A stretch of 64,000 nt of DNA from JBMOMT01 sp049324835 (GTDB lineage: Bacteria > Chloroflexota > Anaerolineae > CAYNKW01), in NCBI GenBank assembly GCA_049324835.1, contig JBMOMT010000023.1, positions 51,689 through 115,688 of the forward strand, given 5' to 3'. Below, one piece after another: positions 33,179-41,035 of this stretch; the stretch's first letter is position 1, and the number at the start of each line of letters is the position of its first letter. The notes under the pieces are model-generated. The model saw nothing but the letters and a program-made list of their open reading frames with translations, was not told where the DNA came from and made no database searches. Position numbers and translations under genes: made by a program.

Positions 33179-34180
33179 ATGGAATATCGAACGCTGGGAC
33201 GAACCGGTGTGCAGGTTTCTCGCCTGTGTATGGGAACCATGTCTTTTGGCGATCCTGCCGACGAGTCCACCTCGGCAGCCCTGTTTCGCCGCTGCCGCGA
33301 GGTAGGCATCAACTTTTTCGACACCGCCAACGTTTACAACGGCGGTCGCTCTGAAGAGATCCTGGGGAAACTGATCGCCGATTGCCGCGACCAGATCGTG
33401 CTGGCCTCCAAGGTGCATTTTCCCACCGGCGACGACATCAACGCCCGCGGCCTTTCGCGGCGGCACATCGTGCTGGCCGTGGAGGCCAGCCTCAGACGGC
33501 TGGGCACAGATCGCCTGGATCTCTATTTTTTGCACGGTTTCGACGAGCGGACGCCCGTGGACGAGACGCTGCGCGCCCTCGATGACCTGGTGCGCCAGGG
33601 CAAAATCCTCTACCCGGCAGTGAGTAACTGGGCCGCCTGGCAGATCGCCAAAGCGTTGGGCATCTCGGCCTGTCAGCGATTGGCCCGTTTGGAGTGCATC
33701 CAGCCCATGTACAACTTGGTCAAGCGCCAGGCCGAGGTGGAGATCCTGCCGCTGGCGCTTTCGGAACAGGTGGCGGTGATCTCGTACAGCCCGCTGGGCG
33801 GCGGTCTGCTCAGCGGCAAATATGGCCGCGCCCACCGCCCGGAACAGGGGCGGCTGGTAGAAAACCCCATGTACGAGCGGCGCTACGGCCTGCCGGTGTA
33901 TTACCAGATCGCGGAGCGTTTTACGGCCCACGCCCGCGAACGCGGCCTGCACCCGGCCTCACTGGCGGTGGCCTGGGTGATGAGTCACCCGGCCATCACC
34001 GCGCCCATCGTCGGCGCGCGCGACGTGGCCCAACTGGAGGCGTCTTTGGCCGCTCTGACAGTGCCGATGACGCCCGAATGGCGCGCCGAGATCTCGGCGC
34101 TCTCGGTCGAACCACCGCCGGCCACGGATCGATTGGAAGAAAAGAGCGGCATCGTCTATAAAACGACCGAGCCGGAATAG
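33179..34180 (+). CDS. aldo/keto reductase family oxidoreductase
   Basis: A 333-residue NADPH-dependent TIM-barrel reductase. The catalytic tetrad can be placed as Asp and Tyr in DTANVYNGGRSEEILG, Lys in LASKVHF, and His in LDLYFLHGFDE. The cofactor-binding part ends with IVGARDVAQLEASL. The ATG at 33179 follows CGAGGAGG. The natural substrate cannot be told. It stands alone between the helical protein and the NfnA promoter. Confidence 0.9.
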   Translation: MEYRTLGRTGVQVSRLCMGTMSFGDPADESTSAALFRRCREVGINFFDTANVYNGGRSEEILGKLIADCRDQIVLASKVHFPTGDDINARGLSRRHIVLAVEASLRRLGTDRLDLYFLHGFDERTPVDETLRALDDLVRQGKILYPAVSNWAAWQIAKALGISACQRLARLECIQPMYNLVKRQAEVEILPLALSEQVAVISYSPLGGGLLSGKYGRAHRPEQGRLVENPMYERRYGLPVYYQIAERFTAHARERGLHPASLAVAWVMSHPAITAPIVGARDVAQLEASLAALTVPMTPEWRAEISALSVEPPPATDRLEEKSGIVYKTTEPE

Positions 34181-34241
34181 CCCTGCCTCTGCCCGGCGCC
34201 ATGCCAGAAGGATGAGGGCGCGCGGCTCAACTCAAACAGCA

Positions 34242-34270
34242 TTGACACCACACCTGTTTCGGTATATAAT
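34242..34270 (+). promoter_or_regulatory. consensus promoter of the nfnAB-like operon
   Basis: TTGACA (34242-34247), 17-bp spacer, TATAAT (34265-34270): both boxes match the sigma-70 consensus exactly. Confidence 0.8.
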
Positions 34271-34354
34271 CTCTCTCGCCTAAAGACAACCACGCACATG
34301 GCCCTTGCCCTCAGCCGAGGGAGCAAAGCCATAACAGATTGGGAGGCGTCACAA

Positions 34355-35209
34355 GTGTACAAGATACTGGTCAAGGAAGACCTGGGACCGGCCAACAAGC
34401 TCATGGTCATCGAAGCGCCAGAGGTGGCGCGCAAAGCCAGGGCCGGTCAGTTCATCATCCTTCGCATTCACCAGGAAGGCGAACGGATTCCCCTCACCAT
34501 CGCCGATTACGACCGCCAGGCGGGCACCATCACCCTCATCTTTCAAGAAGTGGGCAAGACCACACGCCACCTGGGAACACTGGACGTCGGCGATGAGTTG
34601 CTCAGCTTTGTTGGCCCCCTCGGATTACCCAGCGCCATCCAGCCTTACGGCACCGTTGTCTGTGTGGGTGGCGGAGTGGGCATCGCCCCCATGTACCCCA
34701 TCACGCGCGATCTGAGAAAAGCGGGAAATTATATCATTTCGATCATCGGCGCGCGCAACCGCGAACTCCTCTTTTGGGAAGACGAAATGCGATCCGTTTC
34801 CGACGAGTTGATCGTCTGCACCGACGATGGCTCCTACGGGCGGAAGGCATTGGTCACCCAGCCCCTCAAAGAGCTGCTGGAGACCCGCGATATTGCCCGC
34901 ATCTGGGCCATCGGTCCGGCGATCATGATGAAGTTCACCGCGCTCACCTCGCAGCCCTTTGGCGTACACACCGAGGTGAGCCTCAACTCGATCATGGTCG
35001 ATGGCACCGGCATGTGCGGCGCTTGCCGGGTGGAGGTCGGCGGCAAGACGCGCTTTGTCTGCGTCGATGGCCCTGAATTCGACGGCCACCAGGTCGATTG
35101 GGACCTGCTGCTGACGCGGCAACGCACCTATCTCGAACAAGAACAGGCCGCTGCCGCCAGGTTCGAGCACGAGTGCCGGGCAGTGGCCAAACTGAAAGAA
35201 ACGGCATGA
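34355..35209 (+). CDS. nfnA: NfnA-like FAD/[2Fe-2S] NAD(P)-ferredoxin oxidoreductase subunit
   Basis: A 284-residue protein. The N-terminal FAD-binding domain (GQFIILRIHQEGERIPLTIAD) and NAD-binding part (VCVGGGVGIAPMYPI) are followed by a cysteine cluster MCGACRVEVGG plus FVCVDGPEFDGH for a [2Fe-2S] centre, as in NfnA, PyrK and sulfide dehydrogenase beta subunits. With the adjacent GltD-like subunit it matches the NADH-dependent reduced ferredoxin:NADP+ oxidoreductase of anaerobes. The start is GTG at 34355, behind GGGAGG; an earlier in-frame ATG lacks a Shine-Dalgarno. PyrK is less likely because no pyrD is adjacent. Confidence 0.85.
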   Translation: MYKILVKEDLGPANKLMVIEAPEVARKARAGQFIILRIHQEGERIPLTIADYDRQAGTITLIFQEVGKTTRHLGTLDVGDELLSFVGPLGLPSAIQPYGTVVCVGGGVGIAPMYPITRDLRKAGNYIISIIGARNRELLFWEDEMRSVSDELIVCTDDGSYGRKALVTQPLKELLETRDIARIWAIGPAIMMKFTALTSQPFGVHTEVSLNSIMVDGTGMCGACRVEVGGKTRFVCVDGPEFDGHQVDWDLLLTRQRTYLEQEQAAAARFEHECRAVAKLKETA

Positions 35210-35284
35210 AACGTAACCGGGAACGGACCGCCGAGGTCACGATCTCGCCCGTCCCTGTTACTTGACATAGAGAGGAGACCATCC

Positions 35285-36748
35285 ATGGCTCAACAGCCAG
35301 CAACGGAAAAAACCAAAAAAGTCCGGCCGCCGCGCCAGCCAATGCCCGCTCAAGAGCCGCACGTCCGGGCGCATAATTTCGACGAGGTGGCCGTGGGCTA
35401 TAGCCTGGAAATTGCCATGTTGGAAGCCAGCCGCTGCCTCCAATGCAAGAAACCCCTGTGTGTGCAGGGCTGTCCGGTGAGCGTCAACATTCCCGAGTTC
35501 GTGGGGGCGCTGGCTGCCGGCGATCTAGAAACGGCGGCCAAAGCGCTGAAGCGCGATAACGCCCTGCCCGCCATCTGTGGCCGGGTGTGCCCTCAGGAAA
35601 CCCAGTGTGAGATCCAGTGCGTGTTGGGCAAAAAGCTCGAGCCGGTGGCCATCGGACGCCTGGAGCGCTTTGTGGCCGATTGGGAACGTAACCAGGGCAG
35701 CCTGTCTGTGCCACAACTGCCGCCTTCGAGCGGCAAAAAAGTGGCCGTGATCGGCGCAGGACCGGCAGGGCTCACCTGCGCCGGCGACCTGGCCCGCGCC
35801 GGCCATAGCGTGACCATCTTTGAAGCGTTGCACGCTCCCGGCGGCGTCCTGATCTATGGCATCCCCGAATTCCGCCTGCCCAAAGACATCGTCTATGCCG
35901 AGGTGGATTTCGTCAAGAGCCTGGGAGTCGAGATCCGTCTGAATACCGTCATCGGCAAACTGTACACGGTCGATGAGTTGCTGAACGACGAAGGTTTCGA
36001 CGCCCTCTTTTTGGGCACCGGCGCCGGCCTGCCGCGCTTTATGAACATCCCCGGCGAGAATTATAACGGCGTCTATTCGGCCAACGAGTATCTGACCCGC
36101 GTCAACCTGATGAAAGGTTACCTCTTTCCCGATTACGACACCCCGGTGCACGTGGGCAAAAAGGTGGCCGTGGTGGGAGCGGGCAACGTGGCCATGGATG
36201 CCTCACGCTGTGCGCTGCGCCTGGGCGCCGACGAGGTACACATCGTTTATCGCCGCTCGCATCAAGAGATCCCTGCCCGCGCCGAAGAGGTCCATCACGC
36301 CCAGGAGGAAGGCATCATCTTTGATCTCCTGACCAACCCGGTGGAGGTCTATGGCAACGAAAAGGGCTGGGTGCGGGGGATGAAGGTGATCCGCATGGAG
36401 CTGGGTGAACCCGATGCCAGCGGCCGCCGCCGCCCGGTGGCGGTACCCGGTTCCGAGTTTGATATGGACGTGGATACGGTCATCATGGCTCTGGGCACCA
36501 GTCCCAACCCGTTGATCTTTAACCAGGCCACCGACTTGCAGCGGAGCCGCTGGGGCACGGTGGTAGCCGATGAAACCTCCGGGCGCACCACCCGCCAGGC
36601 GGTGTGGGCCGGCGGCGACGTGGTGACCGGCGCGGCGACCGTCATCAGCGCCATGGGCGCCGGCAAACGAGCCGCCGCCGACATCGACGCCTACCTGCGA
36701 GGCCAGGTGGCCTTTACCACCGAAAAAGCCGCCGTCGCTCGGGCCTGA
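35285..36748 (+). CDS. nfnB: NfnB / glutamate synthase small-subunit-like flavoprotein
   Basis: A 487-residue protein of the GltD family. The N-terminal half has cysteine clusters for two [4Fe-4S] centres (RCLQCKKPLCVQGCPV and CGRVCPQETQCEIQCV). Two Rossmann motifs follow: VIGAGPAGLTCAGDLA for FAD and VVGAGNVAMDASRCALR for NAD(P)H, then the C-terminal GGDVVTGAATVISAMGAGK. No large GltB subunit is nearby, and the gene follows nfnA directly. Assignment to NfnAB (electron bifurcation between NADH, ferredoxin and NADP+) is therefore preferred over glutamate synthase. Confidence 0.86.
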   Translation: MAQQPATEKTKKVRPPRQPMPAQEPHVRAHNFDEVAVGYSLEIAMLEASRCLQCKKPLCVQGCPVSVNIPEFVGALAAGDLETAAKALKRDNALPAICGRVCPQETQCEIQCVLGKKLEPVAIGRLERFVADWERNQGSLSVPQLPPSSGKKVAVIGAGPAGLTCAGDLARAGHSVTIFEALHAPGGVLIYGIPEFRLPKDIVYAEVDFVKSLGVEIRLNTVIGKLYTVDELLNDEGFDALFLGTGAGLPRFMNIPGENYNGVYSANEYLTRVNLMKGYLFPDYDTPVHVGKKVAVVGAGNVAMDASRCALRLGADEVHIVYRRSHQEIPARAEEVHHAQEEGIIFDLLTNPVEVYGNEKGWVRGMKVIRMELGEPDASGRRRPVAVPGSEFDMDVDTVIMALGTSPNPLIFNQATDLQRSRWGTVVADETSGRTTRQAVWAGGDVVTGAATVISAMGAGKRAAADIDAYLRGQVAFTTEKAAVARA

Positions 36749-36862
36749 GCCCTTCCACACCACAAGGTCAATCGAGACCCTGGCCGGACGGGCAACTGCC
36801 CATCGTCCACTGCCAGGGTTTTCTTTGCTCAACCGACATTCAAAACCGGAGGTCAGAAAACC

Positions 36863-37840
36863 ATGCCAGGCAAAGAAACGAAACGTATTCTGGTCACAGG
36901 AGCTTGCGGCCAGATCGGCTCCGAGCTGACGATGGCGCTGCGCCAAAAGTACGGCAACGACAACGTGGTGGCCACCGGTCACCGCACCCCACCCGGCAGC
37001 GAGTTGTGTGATTCCGGCCCGTTCGAATTCATCGATGTGACTCGCCGGGAGACGGTCGAGGCGGTCATCGAAAAATACAACATCGACACCGTCTATCACA
37101 TGGCCGCCATCCTCTCGGCGGCGGGTGAGCAAAGGCCCCAACTGGCCTGGGATGTCAACATCAACGGCCTGTACAACATCCTCGAGATCGCCCGCGAGTT
37201 CGAGCTGGTGCGGCTCTTTTGTCCCAGCTCCATCGCCGCCTTTGGCCCCGAGACGCCCCGCGCTCACACCCCACAGGAAACGGTGCTACGCCCCAAAACG
37301 ATGTACGGCGTCACCAAGGTGGCCGGCGAGCTGTTGTGCGACTATTATTTTCAACGCTTTGGCGTGGACGTGCGCGGCGTGCGTTATCCGGGCATCATCA
37401 GCAGCGAGACGCCGCCAGGCGGCGGCACCACCGATTACGCCGTACACATCTTTTACCAGGCCATCGAACAGCGGCGCTATACCTGCTTTGTGCGTCAGGA
37501 CACCGTGCTGCCCATGATGTACATGCCCGACTGCATCAAAGGCACACTCGATCTGATGGAAGCCGATCTGGCGCGGCTGAAACACCACGCCGATTTTAAC
37601 CTGGCCGCCATGAGCTTTTCCGCTGCCGAACTGGCCGCCGAGATCCAGAAACACATTCCGGATTTCACCGTCGCGTACGAGCCCGATTTCCGGCAAGCCA
37701 TCGCCGATTCCTGGCCGCAATCGATCGACGACAGCGCCGCCCGCGAGGAGTGGGACTGGCAGCCCGGCTACGACCTGGCGACCATGACCGCCGACATGCT
37801 GGAAAAGCTGGGCCAGCGCCACGCCCAGGGCAAGCTCTAG
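36863..37840 (+). CDS. tdh: L-threonine 3-dehydrogenase, SDR (epimerase-like) type
   Basis: A 325-residue NAD-dependent enzyme oxidising L-threonine to 2-amino-3-ketobutyrate. The extended-SDR fold is shown by VTGACGQIGSEL (dinucleotide binding) and the catalytic Tyr/Lys in YGVTK. PGGGTTDYAVHIFYQAI and LPMMYMPDCIKGTLDLMEA are diagnostic of the short TDH family and not of UDP-sugar epimerases. The start follows CCGGAGG. The usual partner, 2-amino-3-ketobutyrate CoA ligase (kbl), is not in the window. Confidence 0.88.
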   Translation: MPGKETKRILVTGACGQIGSELTMALRQKYGNDNVVATGHRTPPGSELCDSGPFEFIDVTRRETVEAVIEKYNIDTVYHMAAILSAAGEQRPQLAWDVNINGLYNILEIAREFELVRLFCPSSIAAFGPETPRAHTPQETVLRPKTMYGVTKVAGELLCDYYFQRFGVDVRGVRYPGIISSETPPGGGTTDYAVHIFYQAIEQRRYTCFVRQDTVLPMMYMPDCIKGTLDLMEADLARLKHHADFNLAAMSFSAAELAAEIQKHIPDFTVAYEPDFRQAIADSWPQSIDDSAAREEWDWQPGYDLATMTADMLEKLGQRHAQGKL

Positions 37841-37846
37841 ATTTCC

Positions 37847-39109
37847 ATGCCGCTGCCCGACGATTACCATCGCTTCCGCGAGCTGATCGTTGCCGCTCGC
37901 GGCCAGAGCCACCGCCTGATGACCAAGCCCGGCCTCTTTTCCTGGGATCGGCTCGACCCCGGCGCACGCCTGCTCGTCGAGAGTTTCGAGATCGAGCCAA
38001 ACGACCGCGTGTTAGACCTGGGCTGCGGTTGCGGCATCGTGGGGCTGGTTGCGGCGCGCCTGGCTCATCAGGGACAGGTGCACCTGGTCGATAGTAATAT
38101 CGTGGCGGTGGAGGCCGCCCGGCAAACGCTGCGCCTCAACGGAGCGATCAACGCCCAGGTGCACCTGAGCGACGGCGCTGCCGCCGTGCGTGATGTGGCC
38201 TTTGATGTCGTGGCCTCTCATCTGCCCCGTGGCAGGGCCGTCGCCCAGCAGCTCATCGTCGAGGCCGCCGCCGTGCTCAAACCGGGAGGCCGATTCTACC
38301 TGGCAGGCCACAAACGGACCGGCATCAAACCCTTCCTGGATTACGCCCGGCAGGTCTTTGGCAACGCCCAGGTATTGGCCCTCAAACAGAGCTACCGGGT
38401 GGCGTTGTGCCTCAAAGACGCCAACACCGCCGCGCCGCCCACCGATCTCGACCGCTGGTACGAATTCACCGCCCAGACCGGTGAAGGGCCTCTCGGTTTC
38501 GTCTCCAGGCCGGGAATCTTTTCCTGGGACAGGTTGGACGCCGGCACGCGCCGGCTGATCCAGACGATGCACCTCCGCCCCGACGATACCGTGCTCGATC
38601 TGGGCTGCGGCTACGGCATCGTCGGCCTGGTGGCCGCGCGCCAGGCCCATCGGGGCCGGGTCTACCTGGCCGATAGCAACGTCGTGGCCGTCGAGGCGGC
38701 CCGTCGCACGCTGGCTCTGCACGGCGTGATCAACGCCGAGGCGCGTCTGAGCGATTGCGCAGCCGCGCTGAGTGACCTGAGCTTTGACGTCGTGGTCACC
38801 AACCCCCCTTTTCACCAGGGTCGCGCCACCGATTACGACGTGGCCCACCAGTTCATCCGCGACGCGGCCCATATCCTGCAGCGGCGCGGACGGCTGTACG
38901 TGGTGGCCAACCGTTTCATCCGCTACGAACACCTGCTGAGTGAGCTTTTCCACGAGCTGAGTGTGCCCTACGAGGACAATCTGTATCGTGTGCTGCTGGC
39001 CACCAGACCCAAAAAATCTGTCGGCGTCAGGCGGCTCAAGGACACGCCTGAGCGCCGGGACAGATGGGCGCAAAAAGGAGGGCGACGTGACGAGAGCGCG
39101 GCTGCGTGA
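37847..39109 (+). CDS. duplicated class I SAM methyltransferase (RsmC/RlmG-like)
   Basis: A 420-residue protein made of two tandem copies of one methyltransferase fold. Both halves carry GxFSWDRLDxG, VLDLGCGxGIVGLVAAR (SAM binding) and D(S)N(I/V)VAVEAAR. The second half has VVTNPPFHQG, the NPPF motif of amino-N-methylating enzymes. In the first half the matching place reads VASHLPRG, so only the C-terminal copy should be catalytic. This is the RsmC-like arrangement of rRNA guanine-N2 methyltransferases; the actual target is unknown. It starts 6 nt after tdh and overlaps the next gene by 23 nt. Confidence 0.85.
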   Translation: MPLPDDYHRFRELIVAARGQSHRLMTKPGLFSWDRLDPGARLLVESFEIEPNDRVLDLGCGCGIVGLVAARLAHQGQVHLVDSNIVAVEAARQTLRLNGAINAQVHLSDGAAAVRDVAFDVVASHLPRGRAVAQQLIVEAAAVLKPGGRFYLAGHKRTGIKPFLDYARQVFGNAQVLALKQSYRVALCLKDANTAAPPTDLDRWYEFTAQTGEGPLGFVSRPGIFSWDRLDAGTRRLIQTMHLRPDDTVLDLGCGYGIVGLVAARQAHRGRVYLADSNVVAVEAARRTLALHGVINAEARLSDCAAALSDLSFDVVVTNPPFHQGRATDYDVAHQFIRDAAHILQRRGRLYVVANRFIRYEHLLSELFHELSVPYEDNLYRVLLATRPKKSVGVRRLKDTPERRDRWAQKGGRRDESAAA

Positions 39110-40154
39110 CCTGGGCATCTCGCCGGGGGTGCTCCCGCCTGGCCGGCTCAACGCCATCACCGACGTGGCCGGCGTGCGTGTGGGCCACGTCACACTCATC
39201 GAAGGTGATGGCCCACAGGCCGTGCGCACCGGCGTGACGGTGGTCCTGCCCCACGAGGGCAACGTCTACCTGCAAAAAGTGATGGCCGCCGTGCACACCG
39301 TCAACGGTTACGGCAAGGCGGCAGGCCTGGAGCAGGTGCGAGAGCTGGGCCAGATCGAATCGCCCATTGCGCTGACCAACACCGGCAGCGTGGGGCTGGT
39401 GGTCGATACGCTCGTGGCCTGGTCGTTCGAGCGTAACCCGACGGCGCGCTCGGTCAACGTCGTCGTCGGCGAGTGCAACGACGGCTACCTGAACGACATC
39501 CGCGGTCAGCACGTGCGGCGGGAACATGTCTGGCAGGCCATCGATGCTGCGCTTGCCGGGCCTGTGGCCGAGGGCAACGTGGGCGCGGGAACGGGGATGA
39601 TGTGTTACGGCTTTAAGGGTGGGGTGGGCAGCGCCTCGCGACAACTGGAGGCCGTGCAGGGCGGCTACACCGTGGGCGCGCTGGTGGTGGCCAATTTTGG
39701 GGCGCGCGGCCAACTGCGCGTCGATGGCCTGCCGCTGGGCCGTCACCTGCTCGACTGGGACGGCGAGCCGCCGACCATCGGCGACAGCGGCTCCATCATG
39801 ATGCTGCTGGCCACCGACGCCCCCCTCACCAGCCGCCAATTGTTGCGCCTGGCCAAACGGGCCGGGCTGGGGCTGGCCCGCACCGGCGCCACGGGGGGGC
39901 ACGGCAGCGGCGATTTTGTCATTGCCTTTAGCACGGCCAATCGCACACCGCTGTTGACGCGCGGCCTCACGCGGCGCATCGAGGTGCTGGTGGAAACGGG
40001 CGAGGCTCTCAACCCGCTGTTTGCAGCGGCGGTCGAGGCCACCGAAGAGGCGGTGCTCAACGCGCTGTGCGCCGCCGAAACCCTCACCGGCCGCGATGGT
40101 CACGTGGCCCACGCCTTGCCCCTGGAAGCGTTGCGCCGACTGGCGACCGGTTAG
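39087..40154 (+). CDS. P1 family peptidase (DmpA-like aminopeptidase)
   Basis: A 355-residue Ntn-hydrolase of the DmpA/BapA family. These enzymes cut themselves before a conserved serine to give two chains; TIGDSGSIMMLLATD is the likely processing and active site. The N-terminus ITDVAGVRVGHVTLIEGDG and GTGMMCYGFKGGVGSASR are typical. The GTG at 39087 follows AAGGAGGG and overlaps the methyltransferase gene by 23 nt. Members act as D- or beta-aminopeptidases, but specificity cannot be read here. It ends 24 nt from the convergent gene. Confidence 0.86.
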   Translation: MTRARLRDLGISPGVLPPGRLNAITDVAGVRVGHVTLIEGDGPQAVRTGVTVVLPHEGNVYLQKVMAAVHTVNGYGKAAGLEQVRELGQIESPIALTNTGSVGLVVDTLVAWSFERNPTARSVNVVVGECNDGYLNDIRGQHVRREHVWQAIDAALAGPVAEGNVGAGTGMMCYGFKGGVGSASRQLEAVQGGYTVGALVVANFGARGQLRVDGLPLGRHLLDWDGEPPTIGDSGSIMMLLATDAPLTSRQLLRLAKRAGLGLARTGATGGHGSGDFVIAFSTANRTPLLTRGLTRRIEVLVETGEALNPLFAAAVEATEEAVLNALCAAETLTGRDGHVAHALPLEALRRLATG

Positions 40155-40178
40155 GCTGTGCGGTGCGGCGGTTGACCT

Positions 40179-40949
40179 CTACGCCAGGGCGTCGCCGATG
40201 AGCGCCACCAACAGGGGGTGGAGGGCGTCGCTGGCGGCCAGAAAACGCTCCGTGGCCAGCGTCCACGGCTGCCCGGCCAGATCGGTGGCCCGGCCGCCGG
40301 CCTCACGCACGATGACGGCAGCGGCGGCGGTATCCCACGGCGCAAGTCGCAGGTGAAGGTAGGCATCGAGCCAGCCGGCGGCCACGTAGCACGGCCCCAG
40401 GGCAGCCGATCCCAGGGCGCGCAGTGTGCCGATCTGTGGCGCGATGTGGTTCAAAATGCGCACAAGCTGCTGGCGCAGATCAGACTCGCGCGGCGAGTCG
40501 AACGCCACCAGGGTGCCGATGGGGTCCTTTCGTTGGGCGACGTGCAGTGGCGCGCCGTTCAAAAACGCCCCCTGCCCCACCTGGGCGTGAAACATCTGGT
40601 CTCGCATCGGATCGTACACCACGCCCAACACCGATTCCCCCCGGTAGGCCAGGCCGATGCTCACGGCAAAAATAGGCAAACGGAAGGCATAGTTGGTCGT
40701 GCCGTCCAGAGGATCGACGATCCAGGTATACTCGCCCAGTTCGTCCAGGCTGCCCAGGCCTTCTTCGGCCAGGATGGCGTGCTGGGGAAAGCGGGCAGTG
40801 ATGGTATCCACGATGACCTCCTGCGCCGCCAGGTCAACCTCGGTGACGAGATCACGCAGGCCCTTGGAGTGCACCTCGATCGTGCGGTAATAGTTCTGTT
40901 CGATGATCCGCCCGGCGGCCCGGGCAGCTGCAAAAGCGGTATCCAGCAT
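40179..40949 (-). CDS. suhB: inositol monophosphatase family protein
   Basis: A 256-residue Mg2+-dependent phosphatase. Metal-binding motifs are ILAEEGLGS, WIVDPLDGTTNYAF and LAPWDTAAAAVIVREAGG, in normal order and spacing. The ATG at 40949 has GGAGAGGAAAA upstream; further in-frame codons upstream run into a palindrome and are rejected. Members hydrolyse inositol phosphates, PAP or fructose 1,6-bisphosphate, so the exact substrate is not decided. It follows the giant PLD gene on the same strand by 86 nt. Confidence 0.88.
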   Translation of the reverse strand: MLDTAFAAARAAGRIIEQNYYRTIEVHSKGLRDLVTEVDLAAQEVIVDTITARFPQHAILAEEGLGSLDELGEYTWIVDPLDGTTNYAFRLPIFAVSIGLAYRGESVLGVVYDPMRDQMFHAQVGQGAFLNGAPLHVAQRKDPIGTLVAFDSPRESDLRQQLVRILNHIAPQIGTLRALGSAALGPCYVAAGWLDAYLHLRLAPWDTAAAAVIVREAGGRATDLAGQPWTLATERFLAASDALHPLLVALIGDALA

Positions 40950-40971
40950 TTTTCCTCTCCGAATCAAAATC

Positions 40972-41002
40972 AGGTGACAGTCACTTAAAGTGACTGTCAC
41001 CT
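40972..41002. repeat. perfect 15+1+15 palindrome, REP- or terminator-like
   Basis: AGGTGACAGTCACTT, one A, AAGTGACTGTCACCT. On the minus strand it lies after the PLD gene stop and is followed by GATTTTGATT, so it could end that transcript. The very regular sequence also fits a dispersed extragenic palindrome. Confidence 0.6.
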
Positions 41003-41035
41003 ACCGGGCTGTCCTGAATTTTGGATCGACCGGGT

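Noticed and set aside
35285..36748. Assignment as glutamate synthase small subunit gltD
   Set aside because: No gltB is adjacent, and the directly preceding NfnA-like gene makes NfnB the better call, although the two cannot be separated by sequence alone.
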